From the NCBI GenBank assembly GCA_965205165.1, contig OZ242037.1:434001-498000 (forward strand): DNA of 64,000 bases, given 5' to 3'. The notes below the pieces were generated by a model that saw only the letters and a list, made by a program, of their open reading frames with translations, had not been told where the DNA came from and did no database searches. This document shows, piece after piece, positions 31,560-38,273 of the stretch. This stretch comes from CBDESM01 sp965205165. Lineage in GTDB: Bacteria > Chloroflexota > Dehalococcoidia > Bin125. The position numbers and the translations under genes were made by a program. Within the stretch, counting starts at the first letter, position 1; each line of letters opens with the position of its first letter.

Positions 31560-32651
31560 TCAAATCCCCGACCTCCCGATCAGCCCCGCGTAAAGCCGCT
31601 CATGCTCCGCACCGACCGACGCCGCCGAAAATCGCCGCGCCCGCGCCAGCCCGCCCGCCTGCAACCGCCGACGCAACGGCAAATCATCCAACGCCCGCCC
31701 CAGCGCTTCCGCCAGCGCCCGCTCGTCCCCCGCCGCCGCCAGCACCGCGTCCCGCCCGCCCCGGCTCGCCGCCCGGTAGCCCGCGATGTCGCTCGCCGCC
31801 ACCGGCGTCCCGACCGACATCGCCTCGATCAGCGTCAGCCCCAGCGCCTCCCCGCCCAGCGCCGGCGAGCAGAACACCGCCGCCCGCGCCATCAACCGCC
31901 GCACCTCCTCCGCAGGCTGCGCCCCCGCAAAATCCACGCGATCCGCAATCCCCAGCCGCTCCGCCAGCCGCCGCGATGACCCAGCCGCCGGACCAGCTAC
32001 CACCAGCTGCAGCCCCTCCCGCCCCCGCAACCGCGCCAACGCCCGCAGCAGCACCGGAAGCCCCTTCCGCGGCTCGTCCCGCGCCGCAAAGAGAATCTCC
32101 GCCGACCGCCGCTCGACCGCCCCGACCGCGACATCGTCGATCGCCGGCGGAACAATCCGCACCGGCCCGGGCAAGCCCGGCCCCGCCGTCCTCAGCGCCA
32201 CTCCCGACACCGCAACCAGCGCGTCCGCCCGCCCCAACAGCCGCCTCGCCAAGCCCGGCGCCGCCCGATACGCCCGCCCCGCAGCCGCCTCCGCCGAATG
32301 CACCGTGCAAACCACCGCCGCCGACCGCGGCGCCGACAGCAGCGCCGCCCCCCCCAGCGCCGGCAACAGCGGCTCCTGCACATGCACCACGTCCCACCCG
32401 CCCTCCCGCACCAGCCCCCGCAACCGCCGCAGCGCCGCAGGCGAAACGCACAAATCCGCATCCGTCCCGCCCAAGCGCACCCGCCGCGGCCGCCCGATCA
32501 CCTCGACCCCCGCATCGCCCCCGCCCGACGACGGCGCCGCAATCTCCGACTCGTGCCCGCGCCCCCGCAGCCAGCCGCTCAACGCCCGCGCGTGCGTCTG
32601 CACGCCCCCAGGCTTCGCCGCGTCATAGGGCAGGACATGGAGAATGCGCAC
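31560..32651 (-). CDS. GT4 glycosyltransferase, PimA-like (phosphatidylinositol mannosyltransferase candidate)
   Basis: GT-B fold retaining glycosyltransferase, 363 residues. The N-terminus RILHVLPYDAAKPGGVQTH matches PimA (PGGVQ acceptor loop), and the donor-site segment GGEALGLTLIEAMSVGTPV contains the Ex7E motif of GT4 enzymes; VVHVQEPLLP also resembles PimA. PimA adds the first mannose of PI mannosides at the cytoplasmic face. The gene precedes a CDP-alcohol phosphatidyltransferase, as in mycobacteria. The start is GTG 32651, with a TAGTGT box 6 nt upstream (leaderless). Specificity for PI is inferred from motif and context. Confidence 0.87.
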   Translation of the reverse strand: MRILHVLPYDAAKPGGVQTHARALSGWLRGRGHESEIAAPSSGGGDAGVEVIGRPRRVRLGGTDADLCVSPAALRRLRGLVREGGWDVVHVQEPLLPALGGAALLSAPRSAAVVCTVHSAEAAAGRAYRAAPGLARRLLGRADALVAVSGVALRTAGPGLPGPVRIVPPAIDDVAVGAVERRSAEILFAARDEPRKGLPVLLRALARLRGREGLQLVVAGPAAGSSRRLAERLGIADRVDFAGAQPAEEVRRLMARAAVFCSPALGGEALGLTLIEAMSVGTPVAASDIAGYRAASRGGRDAVLAAAGDERALAEALGRALDDLPLRRRLQAGGLARARRFSAASVGAEHERLYAGLIGRSGI

Positions 32652-32657
32652 CCCGCA

Positions 32658-32663
32658 ACACTA
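32658..32663 (-). promoter_or_regulatory. -10-like box TAGTGT before the PimA-like gene
   Basis: Minus-strand TAGTGT, 6 nt before GTG 32651. The divergent dehydratase pair has its own TATCAT box near 32714. Confidence 0.45.
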
Positions 32664-32761
32664 GGCCGCCCCCCTCGCTCGCCCCCGCTGTCCCATCATC
32701 GCCCCGCTGTCGTATCATCTCTGCGGCGCCGCTGGAGCACGCGGCGCGGAAGGAGCGCCTC

Positions 32762-33229
32762 TTGGCCACCGAGCGATTCCCCATCGAAGCCGGGCACATC
32801 CTGCTGTTCGCACGCAGCATCGGCGACGCCAACCCCGTCTACTACTCCCCGGACGCCATCGCGCCACCGACCTTCGTCCAAGCCAGCGCCCAGTTCACCG
32901 ACGGCTACGTCCTCCGTCCCGAAATCGGCGAGCCTTGGTTCGGCTCCGCCAAGGAGCCCACCGGCGTCCAGCGCGAATCCGGCGGAGGCGGCGGCGGCGG
33001 CACCGGTCTCCACGCCGGCCAGTACTACGAGTACCACCAGCCCGTCAAAGCCGGCGACGTCCTCCGCTCCGTCGACAAGCCCGGCAAGACCTGGACCAAG
33101 GAAGGCGGCCGCGGCGGCACCCTCCAGTTCAGCGAGTCCGTCACCGAGTACTACAACCAGGACGGCGAACTCGTCGTCACCGCCCGCTCCGTCGGCGTCC
33201 AGACCTCCCAAGTCGTCAAGCAGCAGTAG
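32762..33229 (+). CDS. FAS1-like / MaoC N-terminal hot-dog dehydratase subunit
   Basis: Small hot-dog protein, 155 residues, resembling the N-terminal (non-catalytic) half of two-domain MaoC hydratases and mycobacterial HadA-like subunits: FPIEAGHILLFARSIGDANPVYY, PPTFVQASAQF, a Gly-rich loop, GQYYEYHQPVKAGDVL and VTARSVGVQT. The start is TTG 32762, chosen because AAGGAG (32750-32755) sits 6 nt upstream and the longer open frame would cross the divergent glycosyltransferase. It is 14 nt from the next gene, which supplies the catalytic hot-dog subunit. Confidence 0.85.
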   Translation: MATERFPIEAGHILLFARSIGDANPVYYSPDAIAPPTFVQASAQFTDGYVLRPEIGEPWFGSAKEPTGVQRESGGGGGGGTGLHAGQYYEYHQPVKAGDVLRSVDKPGKTWTKEGGRGGTLQFSESVTEYYNQDGELVVTARSVGVQTSQVVKQQ

Positions 33230-33243
33230 AAGGAGCCCCCGAA

Positions 33244-33666
33244 ATGCCCCTGTCCAAGAGCACCGTCTCCGTCGGCGACGAGCACGAAGAACTCGTCGTC
33301 GACAACCTCACCCGAACCCAGATCATCCAGTACGCCGGCGCCTCCGGCGACTACAACCCCCTCCACACCGACGAAATCTTCACCACCAAGATCGCCGGCT
33401 ACCCCACCGTCTTCGCCCACGGCATGCTCTCCATGGGCATGACCGGCAAGATGCTCACCAACCTCGTCGGCGACGGACGCCTCACCAAGTTCGGCGTCGA
33501 CTTCCGCAGCCAAGTCTGGCCCGGCGACTCCCTCACCGCCAAGGCCAAAGTCGAAGCCGTCCGCGAGGAAAACGGCGAAACCCTCGTCGACCTCGCCGTC
33601 ACCACCGTCAACCAAGACGGCGCCGTAGTCGTCAAGGGCAGCGCCACCGCCCGCATCGACGCCTGA
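33244..33666 (+). CDS. MaoC-like (R)-specific enoyl-CoA/ACP hydratase subunit
   Basis: Catalytic hot-dog subunit, 140 residues, with the hydratase-2 motif AGASGDYNPLHTDEIF (catalytic Asp and His) and the following GYPTVFAHGMLSMG. With the upstream subunit it would form a heterodimer hydrating or dehydrating (R)-3-hydroxyacyl thioesters, as HadAB-type pairs do in fatty-acid or mycolate-like chain elongation. AAGGAG lies 8 nt before ATG 33244. Physiological chain length cannot be read from sequence. It converges on a small membrane-protein gene across a hairpin. Confidence 0.9.
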   Translation: MPLSKSTVSVGDEHEELVVDNLTRTQIIQYAGASGDYNPLHTDEIFTTKIAGYPTVFAHGMLSMGMTGKMLTNLVGDGRLTKFGVDFRSQVWPGDSLTAKAKVEAVREENGETLVDLAVTTVNQDGAVVVKGSATARIDA

Positions 33667-33672
33667 CCCAAT

Positions 33673-33720
33673 CCCCGCGGCGGCGCGTCCGCCCCCCGCC
33701 CGCAAGAGATCGCCGCGGGG
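33673..33720. terminator. Inverted repeat between convergent genes
   Basis: Perfect 10-bp arms CCCCGCGGCG (33673-33682) and CGCCGCGGGG (33711-33720) fill the 60-bp gap between the MaoC stop and the small membrane-protein stop. The 28-nt loop is long; a bidirectional terminator is the simplest reading. Confidence 0.45.
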
Positions 33721-33726
33721 GCTCAG

Positions 33727-33984
33727 TCAGTCCCCATCCGCCGCATCCCGCTCTTGGGCCGGGCCCTCGCCCGCCATCCACTCGCTCGGATCCGGGATCA
33801 GCCGATCCACGATCGCCATCATCCCCAAGAACGGCAGGAAAGCCGCCGCCGTCCCGATCGCCCACCACCATTCCGCCGCCACCAGCGCCAGCACGCACCC
33901 CGAAACCGTCAGCCCCATCCCCAGAATCGAAATCACCCGCAGCACCACCGCCGCAGGCGGAATCCGCGGCTGCTGCAGCGACAT
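33727..33984 (-). CDS. Small two-TM membrane protein, 85 aa
   Basis: An 85-residue protein with two hydrophobic segments (about 12-36 and 38-58) and an acidic C-terminus (MAGEGPAQERDAADGD). No family recognised. It is the last of three minus-strand genes after two cyclophilins, 37 nt downstream of the second one, and so probably belongs to that operon. Coding is supported by position, strong hydrophobic pattern and the start MSLQQPRIPP. Confidence 0.6.
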   Translation of the reverse strand: MSLQQPRIPPAAVVLRVISILGMGLTVSGCVLALVAAEWWWAIGTAAAFLPFLGMMAIVDRLIPDPSEWMAGEGPAQERDAADGD

Positions 33985-34021
33985 CTCCCCGACCGCCCAG
34001 CCGGACGCCCAGCCGGCCCGC

Positions 34022-34522
34022 CTAGCGCTCCTCGATCGTGACCGACTTGATCACCCCCGGACTCCGCGGCGGCTCCCCCTTCGGAATCGCGTGAACCGCC
34101 TCCATCCCCGAAGTCACCTGCCCGAACACCGCGTACTCCCCGTTCAAGAACGCGACTTCCGCCAGGCAGATGTAGAACTGGCTCCCCGCCGAGTCCGGAT
34201 CCGCGCTGCGTGCCATCGCCAGCGCCCCCTCCACGTGCTTCCGCTCGCTCAACTCCCGCGGCACGTTGTACCCCGGCCCCCCCGTCCCCCTCCCCTGCGG
34301 GCAACCGCCCTGCGCCACGAACCCCTCGATCACCCGATGGAAGGTCAGCCCGTCGTAGAACCCGTCCCGCGCCAGGAACGCGAACGAGTTGACCGTCTCC
34401 GGCGCATCCCCCGCGAACAGCTCCGCCTCGAAGCTCCCCCCCGCCTCCATCTCGAAGACCGCGTGGTACGAGGTCCCCTCCTTCAGCGCCATCTCCGGCC
34501 GTTCCGCGTAGCTCTTCGGCAT
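34022..34522 (-). CDS. Cyclophilin-type peptidyl-prolyl isomerase (cytosolic copy)
   Basis: Cyclophilin catalysing cis-trans isomerisation at proline, 166 residues without signal or membrane segment. Catalytic landmarks are TFHRVIEGFVAQGG (Arg/Phe/Gln) and SAGSQFYICL; the usual GDP after QGG reads GCP, a Cys not seen in the sister copy. The C-terminal two thirds is nearly identical, in protein and DNA, to the C-terminal domain encoded at 34563, so this is a recent tandem duplicate that lost (or never had) the membrane anchor. It follows 40 nt downstream on the same strand. Confidence 0.92.
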   Translation of the reverse strand: MPKSYAERPEMALKEGTSYHAVFEMEAGGSFEAELFAGDAPETVNSFAFLARDGFYDGLTFHRVIEGFVAQGGCPQGRGTGGPGYNVPRELSERKHVEGALAMARSADPDSAGSQFYICLAEVAFLNGEYAVFGQVTSGMEAVHAIPKGEPPRSPGVIKSVTIEER

Positions 34523-34562
34523 CTCGATCTCCTCGGCTCTCTCCGCGGGCGCTCGCCTCGCG

Positions 34563-35417
34563 CTAGCGCTCTTCGATTCGGATCGTCTTGATCACGCCGG
34601 GCTCCGCCGGCGGTTCTCCCTTCGGAATCGCGTGAACCACCTCCATCCCCGATCGCACCATCCCGAACACCGCGTACTCCCCGTCCAAGAACGCGACTTC
34701 CGCCAGGCAGATGTAGAACTGGCTGCCCGCCGAGTCCGGGTCCGCGCTGCGCGCCATCGCCAGCGCCCCCTCCACGTGCCGGTGCTCGCTCAACTCCCGC
34801 GGCACCGTGTACCCCGGCCCGCCCGTCCCCGTGCCCAGCGGATCCCCGCCCTGCGCCACGAACCCCTCGATCACCCGATGGAACGTGAGCCCGTCGTAGA
34901 ACCCGTCCCGCGCCAGGAACACGAACGAGTTGACCGTCTCCGGAGCCGCGTCCGCGAACAACTCGATCTCGACCGTCCCCCCGCCCTCCATCTCGATCAG
35001 CGCGAAATAGGCCGCGTCCGGATTCAGCGCCAGCGGCGGGCGCGAAGCGTAGGTCTTGCGCCCGTCCTCGCCGACGGTCGCCGCCGGCGCATCCGGCGCG
35101 ACCTGCTGCTCCGCCTCTACATTCGCCGCGCCTTCCGCGCTCCCCTCTTCCGAATCTGCCCCCGCCACGCTCGCCTGCGCCGCCGCATCCGGGCGGTGCA
35201 CCGGTGGATCGGGATTGCCGACCGGCGTGGGGTTCTGCGGGATCACGACCAAGGTCACGATCAGGATCACCGCCGCCCCGACGCCGAAACTGCCGAGCAG
35301 CCACTTGTTGGTCCAGAACGAGCCGCCCCCGCCGCCGCCGACCGGCAGCCGCATCCCCGCCCTGCGCCGGGCCAGCCGCTGGGGCCGCGTCCGCTCGCTC
35401 CTGCTGCGATCAGCCAC
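34563..35417 (-). CDS. Membrane-anchored cyclophilin-type peptidyl-prolyl isomerase
   Basis: A 284-residue protein: basic, Gly-rich N-terminus, one TM segment at about 40-60 (WLLGSFGVGAAVILIVTLVV), an Ala/Glu/Pro linker to about 125, and a cyclophilin domain from about 135 with FHRVIEGFVAQGGDP and SAGSQFYICL. The domain probably faces outside, acting as a folding helper. The start is GTG 35417. It heads the operon with the soluble cyclophilin and the 85-aa membrane protein and diverges from the methyltransferase-like gene at 35491. Confidence 0.92.
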   Translation of the reverse strand: MADRSRSERTRPQRLARRRAGMRLPVGGGGGGSFWTNKWLLGSFGVGAAVILIVTLVVIPQNPTPVGNPDPPVHRPDAAAQASVAGADSEEGSAEGAANVEAEQQVAPDAPAATVGEDGRKTYASRPPLALNPDAAYFALIEMEGGGTVEIELFADAAPETVNSFVFLARDGFYDGLTFHRVIEGFVAQGGDPLGTGTGGPGYTVPRELSEHRHVEGALAMARSADPDSAGSQFYICLAEVAFLDGEYAVFGMVRSGMEVVHAIPKGEPPAEPGVIKTIRIEER

Positions 35418-35490
35418 TGAAATCCACCCGGTGCATCGTCCGCATCATCGCGTTCCCTACGCTATCACCGCATCTGAAAGAGGCGAACCA

Positions 35491-36309
35491 ATGGCGACCG
35501 CAAGCGACCGATGGGCCTCCATGGTCCGCGCCCGGGCCGCGCAGAAGGCCGCGATCGCGACCCCGCTGAGCGAATCCCGCTGGGCCGCCTACGCCCCCTC
35601 CTACCGCTTCGACCCGCACCGCGCACCCGAGCCCTCCTTGGCCGCCGTGCTCGAACTCGCGGAGCCGGACGACCGCATCGTCGAAATCGGCGGCGGAGCC
35701 GGCCGGATCGGGCTCCCCCTCGCCCTGCGCTGCCATTCGCTGTTCAACATCGAGCCCTCCGCCGCGATGCGCGATCAGTTCTACGCCTGCGCCGCCGAGC
35801 ACGGGATCAAAAACGCGGAGGCCATCGCCCGAACTTGGCCCGCGAACGTCTCCGGCGACCTGATCATCTCGGCCGACGTGATCTACTTCGTCGAGGAGAT
35901 CGCCGCCTTCATCTCCGCCATGCAAAAATGGGCGCAACGCGAAGCCGTCATCCTGACTTGGACGGTGCCGCCGCCGAACGTCAACGCGGAGCTCTTCCGC
36001 CTCGCGCTGGGCGTCGAGGAAGAACCCGCGCCTGGAATCGATGAACTGCTGCCCGTCCTCGCGGATCTCGGCATCCAGCCGACGATCACCGAGCTCGACG
36101 AGCTCTTCACTTGGCCCGAGCAGCTGCCGACGGACGAGGAATCCGCGCTCCGTTTCGCGCTCGATGAAGTGGAAGCCCGCGACCGCGACGCGGCCCGGAG
36201 CCGGATCGCTCCGCGCATCGCCGATCTGTTCGATCAATCGACCGAGGCTTGGACGCCGCGCTGGCGCGCCGAATCGCGCGCCGTCGTTCTGCGCTGGTTT
36301 GCGGGCTGA
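35491..36309 (+). CDS. Class I SAM-dependent methyltransferase-like protein
   Basis: A 272-residue protein with a Rossmann methyltransferase core: motif I DRIVEIGGGAGRIGLPLA at about 60-77, FNIEPSAAMRDQF as the acidic beta-2 end, and GDLIISADVIYFVEEI as the beta-4 region. There is no characteristic substrate domain, so small-molecule methylation is likely but untyped. GAAAGAGG lies 9 nt before ATG 35491. It lies between the cyclophilin operon and tRNA-Arg. Less C-biased than genes to its left. Confidence 0.8.
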   Translation: MATASDRWASMVRARAAQKAAIATPLSESRWAAYAPSYRFDPHRAPEPSLAAVLELAEPDDRIVEIGGGAGRIGLPLALRCHSLFNIEPSAAMRDQFYACAAEHGIKNAEAIARTWPANVSGDLIISADVIYFVEEIAAFISAMQKWAQREAVILTWTVPPPNVNAELFRLALGVEEEPAPGIDELLPVLADLGIQPTITELDELFTWPEQLPTDEESALRFALDEVEARDRDAARSRIAPRIADLFDQSTEAWTPRWRAESRAVVLRWFAG

Positions 36310-36320
36310 GCGGAATGCGG

Positions 36321-36395
36321 TGGTACCCCCGGTAGGATTCGAACCTACGCTCCCGGCTCCGGAGGCCGGTGCTCTATCCCCTGAGCTACGGGGGC
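36321..36395 (-). tRNA. tRNA-Arg (anticodon CCG)
   Basis: Full cloverleaf on the minus strand: acceptor GCCCCCG pairs with CGGGGGT (one G-U), D-stem GCTC/GAGC, anticodon stem CCGGC/GCCGG around loop CTCCGGA with anticodon CCG, T-arm GTAGG TTCGAAT CCTAC, discriminator A and encoded CCA. Reads CGG codons. Confidence 0.97.
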
Positions 36396-36586
36396 GTGCC
36401 CGCAGGGTACTACGCGCCGCCCCTCGCGCCGCGCCGCCCGGCCCCGGTTTCAGATCGCGCCGCCGCCCGGCCTGCGCGCCGGAGCAGCGGGCGGCAAAGT
36501 TGCGGAGCGCCTGCAGCAGCGGCGTGATCAGCGGCATGGGAGCATCCGGCTCGCATCTGCCGAACGGGCGGTGAACCCGCCTCCGC

Positions 36587-38137
36587 TCAGGTCAGCGTCC
36601 GGCTGCGGTAGTTGACGGCCTCCGCCACGTGGGCGGTCGTGATCCGGTCCGACGCGTCGAGATCGGCGATCGTGCGGGCCACCTTGAGCACGCGGTGGAA
36701 GCCGCGAGCCGACAGGCCGAGCCGATCGACCGCCTCGCGCACCAGCCGCTCCGCCGTGTCGTCCATGTGCGCGATGCAGTACTCCCGCACCTGCCTCGCG
36801 CTAAGCGATGCGTTGGACGCCGGCCCCTCTCCGCCGTAGCGCTCCTGCTGGCGCGCCCGCGCCGCGACGACGCGCTCGCGGACCACCGCCGACGGCTCGC
36901 CGACCGGCGCATCGGGTGCGCCGTGCTGCATCAGCTTGCGCACTTCGACCCGCGGCACATCGACGAAGAGGTCGATCCGGTCGAGCACCGGCCCGGAAAT
37001 CCGCCGCCGGTAGCGGTGCACCGCGCCGTCGCTGCACGTGCAGGGCTGCGGCGTGTCGTAGTTCCCGCAGGGGCACGGGTTCATCGCCGCGATCAGCGTG
37101 ATGTCGGCCGGATACGTCGCTGAGCCCGCCGCCCGCGAGATCGTCACGCGCCGATCTTCGAGCGGCTGGCGCAGCGATTCGAGCGCGCTGGTGCTGAACT
37201 CGGGCAGCTCGTCCAGGAAGAGCACGCCGCGGTGCGCGAGCGTGATCTCGCCCGGCCGCAGCCGCTGCCCGCCGCCGACCAGCCCGGCGTTGGAAATGCT
37301 GTGGTGCGGCGAGCGGAACGGCCGCACGTAACTGAGCTTCGCCGCCCCCGTTTCGCCCCCGGCCACGCTCGCGATCTTGGTCACCTCCAGCGCCTCGGCC
37401 GGACCGAGCGGCGGCAGGATGCCCGGCATGCACGAGGCCAGCAGCGTCTTGCCCGCCCCGGGCGGACCGCACATCAGCATGTTGTGCCCGCCGGAGGCCG
37501 CGATCTCCAGCGCCCGCTTCACGTGCTCCTGCCCGCGCACGTCCGCCAGATCGTGCCCGTCGTACTGCTGCGCCTCGAACTCCGCCTCCGCCGGCTTCGC
37601 CGGCCAGATCGCGTCGGCCAGCGGCCGCTCTTCCGTCGCGATCGCGATCCAATCGCGCAGCGAGTCGACCGCCACGATGTCGATCCCCTCGATCAGCGCC
37701 GCCTCGTCCGCATCCACCTTCGGCACCACCAAGCGCCGCACCGCGGCGTCCCGCGCGGCCGCCGCCACCGGCAGCACCCCGCGCACGTGCCGCAGCTCGC
37801 CGTCCAGCGCCAGCTCGCCGAGGAACATCGTGTCCTCGACCGCCGATTCGCAGATCTGGCCCGACGCGACCAGCATCCCGACCGCGATCGGCAGGTCGTA
37901 GCCCGCGCCCTCCTTGCGGATGTGCGCGGGCGCGAGGTTCACCGTCACCCGCTTCGTCGGAAAGCCCGCGCCCGCGTTGCGGATCGCCGAGCGCACCCGC
38001 TCCCGCGCTTCGTCCACCGCCGCGTCGGGCAGCCCGACGATGGTGGTCTTGGGCATCCCGCTCGAGATGTCCACTTCGACGCAGATCGACTCCCCGTCCA
38101 GTCCGATCACGGCTCCACTGGCGACTCGCGTGTGCAT
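36587..38137 (-). CDS. comM: YifB/ComM-family Mg-chelatase-like AAA+ ATPase
   Basis: ComM/YifB protein, a hexameric helicase-like ATPase that promotes branch migration during integration of transforming DNA. The 516-residue length is typical. N-terminal Lon-protease-like domain (1-170) starts with GAVIGLDGESICVEVDIS; the AAA+ module has Walker A GPPGAGKT, Walker B LFLDELPEF, and a zinc-binding insertion CPCGNYDTPQPCTC; the C-terminal helical region ends ARTIADLDASDRITTAHVAEAVNYR. GGGGAG lies 5 nt before ATG 38137. Two CTAGAAC repeats lie in the upstream region. Confidence 0.95.
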   Translation of the reverse strand: MHTRVASGAVIGLDGESICVEVDISSGMPKTTIVGLPDAAVDEARERVRSAIRNAGAGFPTKRVTVNLAPAHIRKEGAGYDLPIAVGMLVASGQICESAVEDTMFLGELALDGELRHVRGVLPVAAAARDAAVRRLVVPKVDADEAALIEGIDIVAVDSLRDWIAIATEERPLADAIWPAKPAEAEFEAQQYDGHDLADVRGQEHVKRALEIAASGGHNMLMCGPPGAGKTLLASCMPGILPPLGPAEALEVTKIASVAGGETGAAKLSYVRPFRSPHHSISNAGLVGGGQRLRPGEITLAHRGVLFLDELPEFSTSALESLRQPLEDRRVTISRAAGSATYPADITLIAAMNPCPCGNYDTPQPCTCSDGAVHRYRRRISGPVLDRIDLFVDVPRVEVRKLMQHGAPDAPVGEPSAVVRERVVAARARQQERYGGEGPASNASLSARQVREYCIAHMDDTAERLVREAVDRLGLSARGFHRVLKVARTIADLDASDRITTAHVAEAVNYRSRTLT

Positions 38138-38187
38138 GAGGCTCCCCGTTCATTGCGCGAACGCGCGTGCTGCTATCGCCGCGCACG

Positions 38188-38210
38188 CTAGAACAGACAT
38201 TCACTAGAAC
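38188..38210. promoter_or_regulatory. Paired CTAGAAC direct repeats upstream of comM
   Basis: CTAGAAC occurs at 38188-38194 and 38204-38210, 16 bp apart, in the 136-bp gap between relA/spoT and comM, the most AT-rich part of that gap. A regulator site or a -35/-10 area for comM is possible; neither is proven. Confidence 0.3.
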
Positions 38211-38273
38211 GCAAGTCTTAGATGGCCGAATTATGGAAACCTGTGGAAACCCCAACGGGCGCGTTGCAACCCC

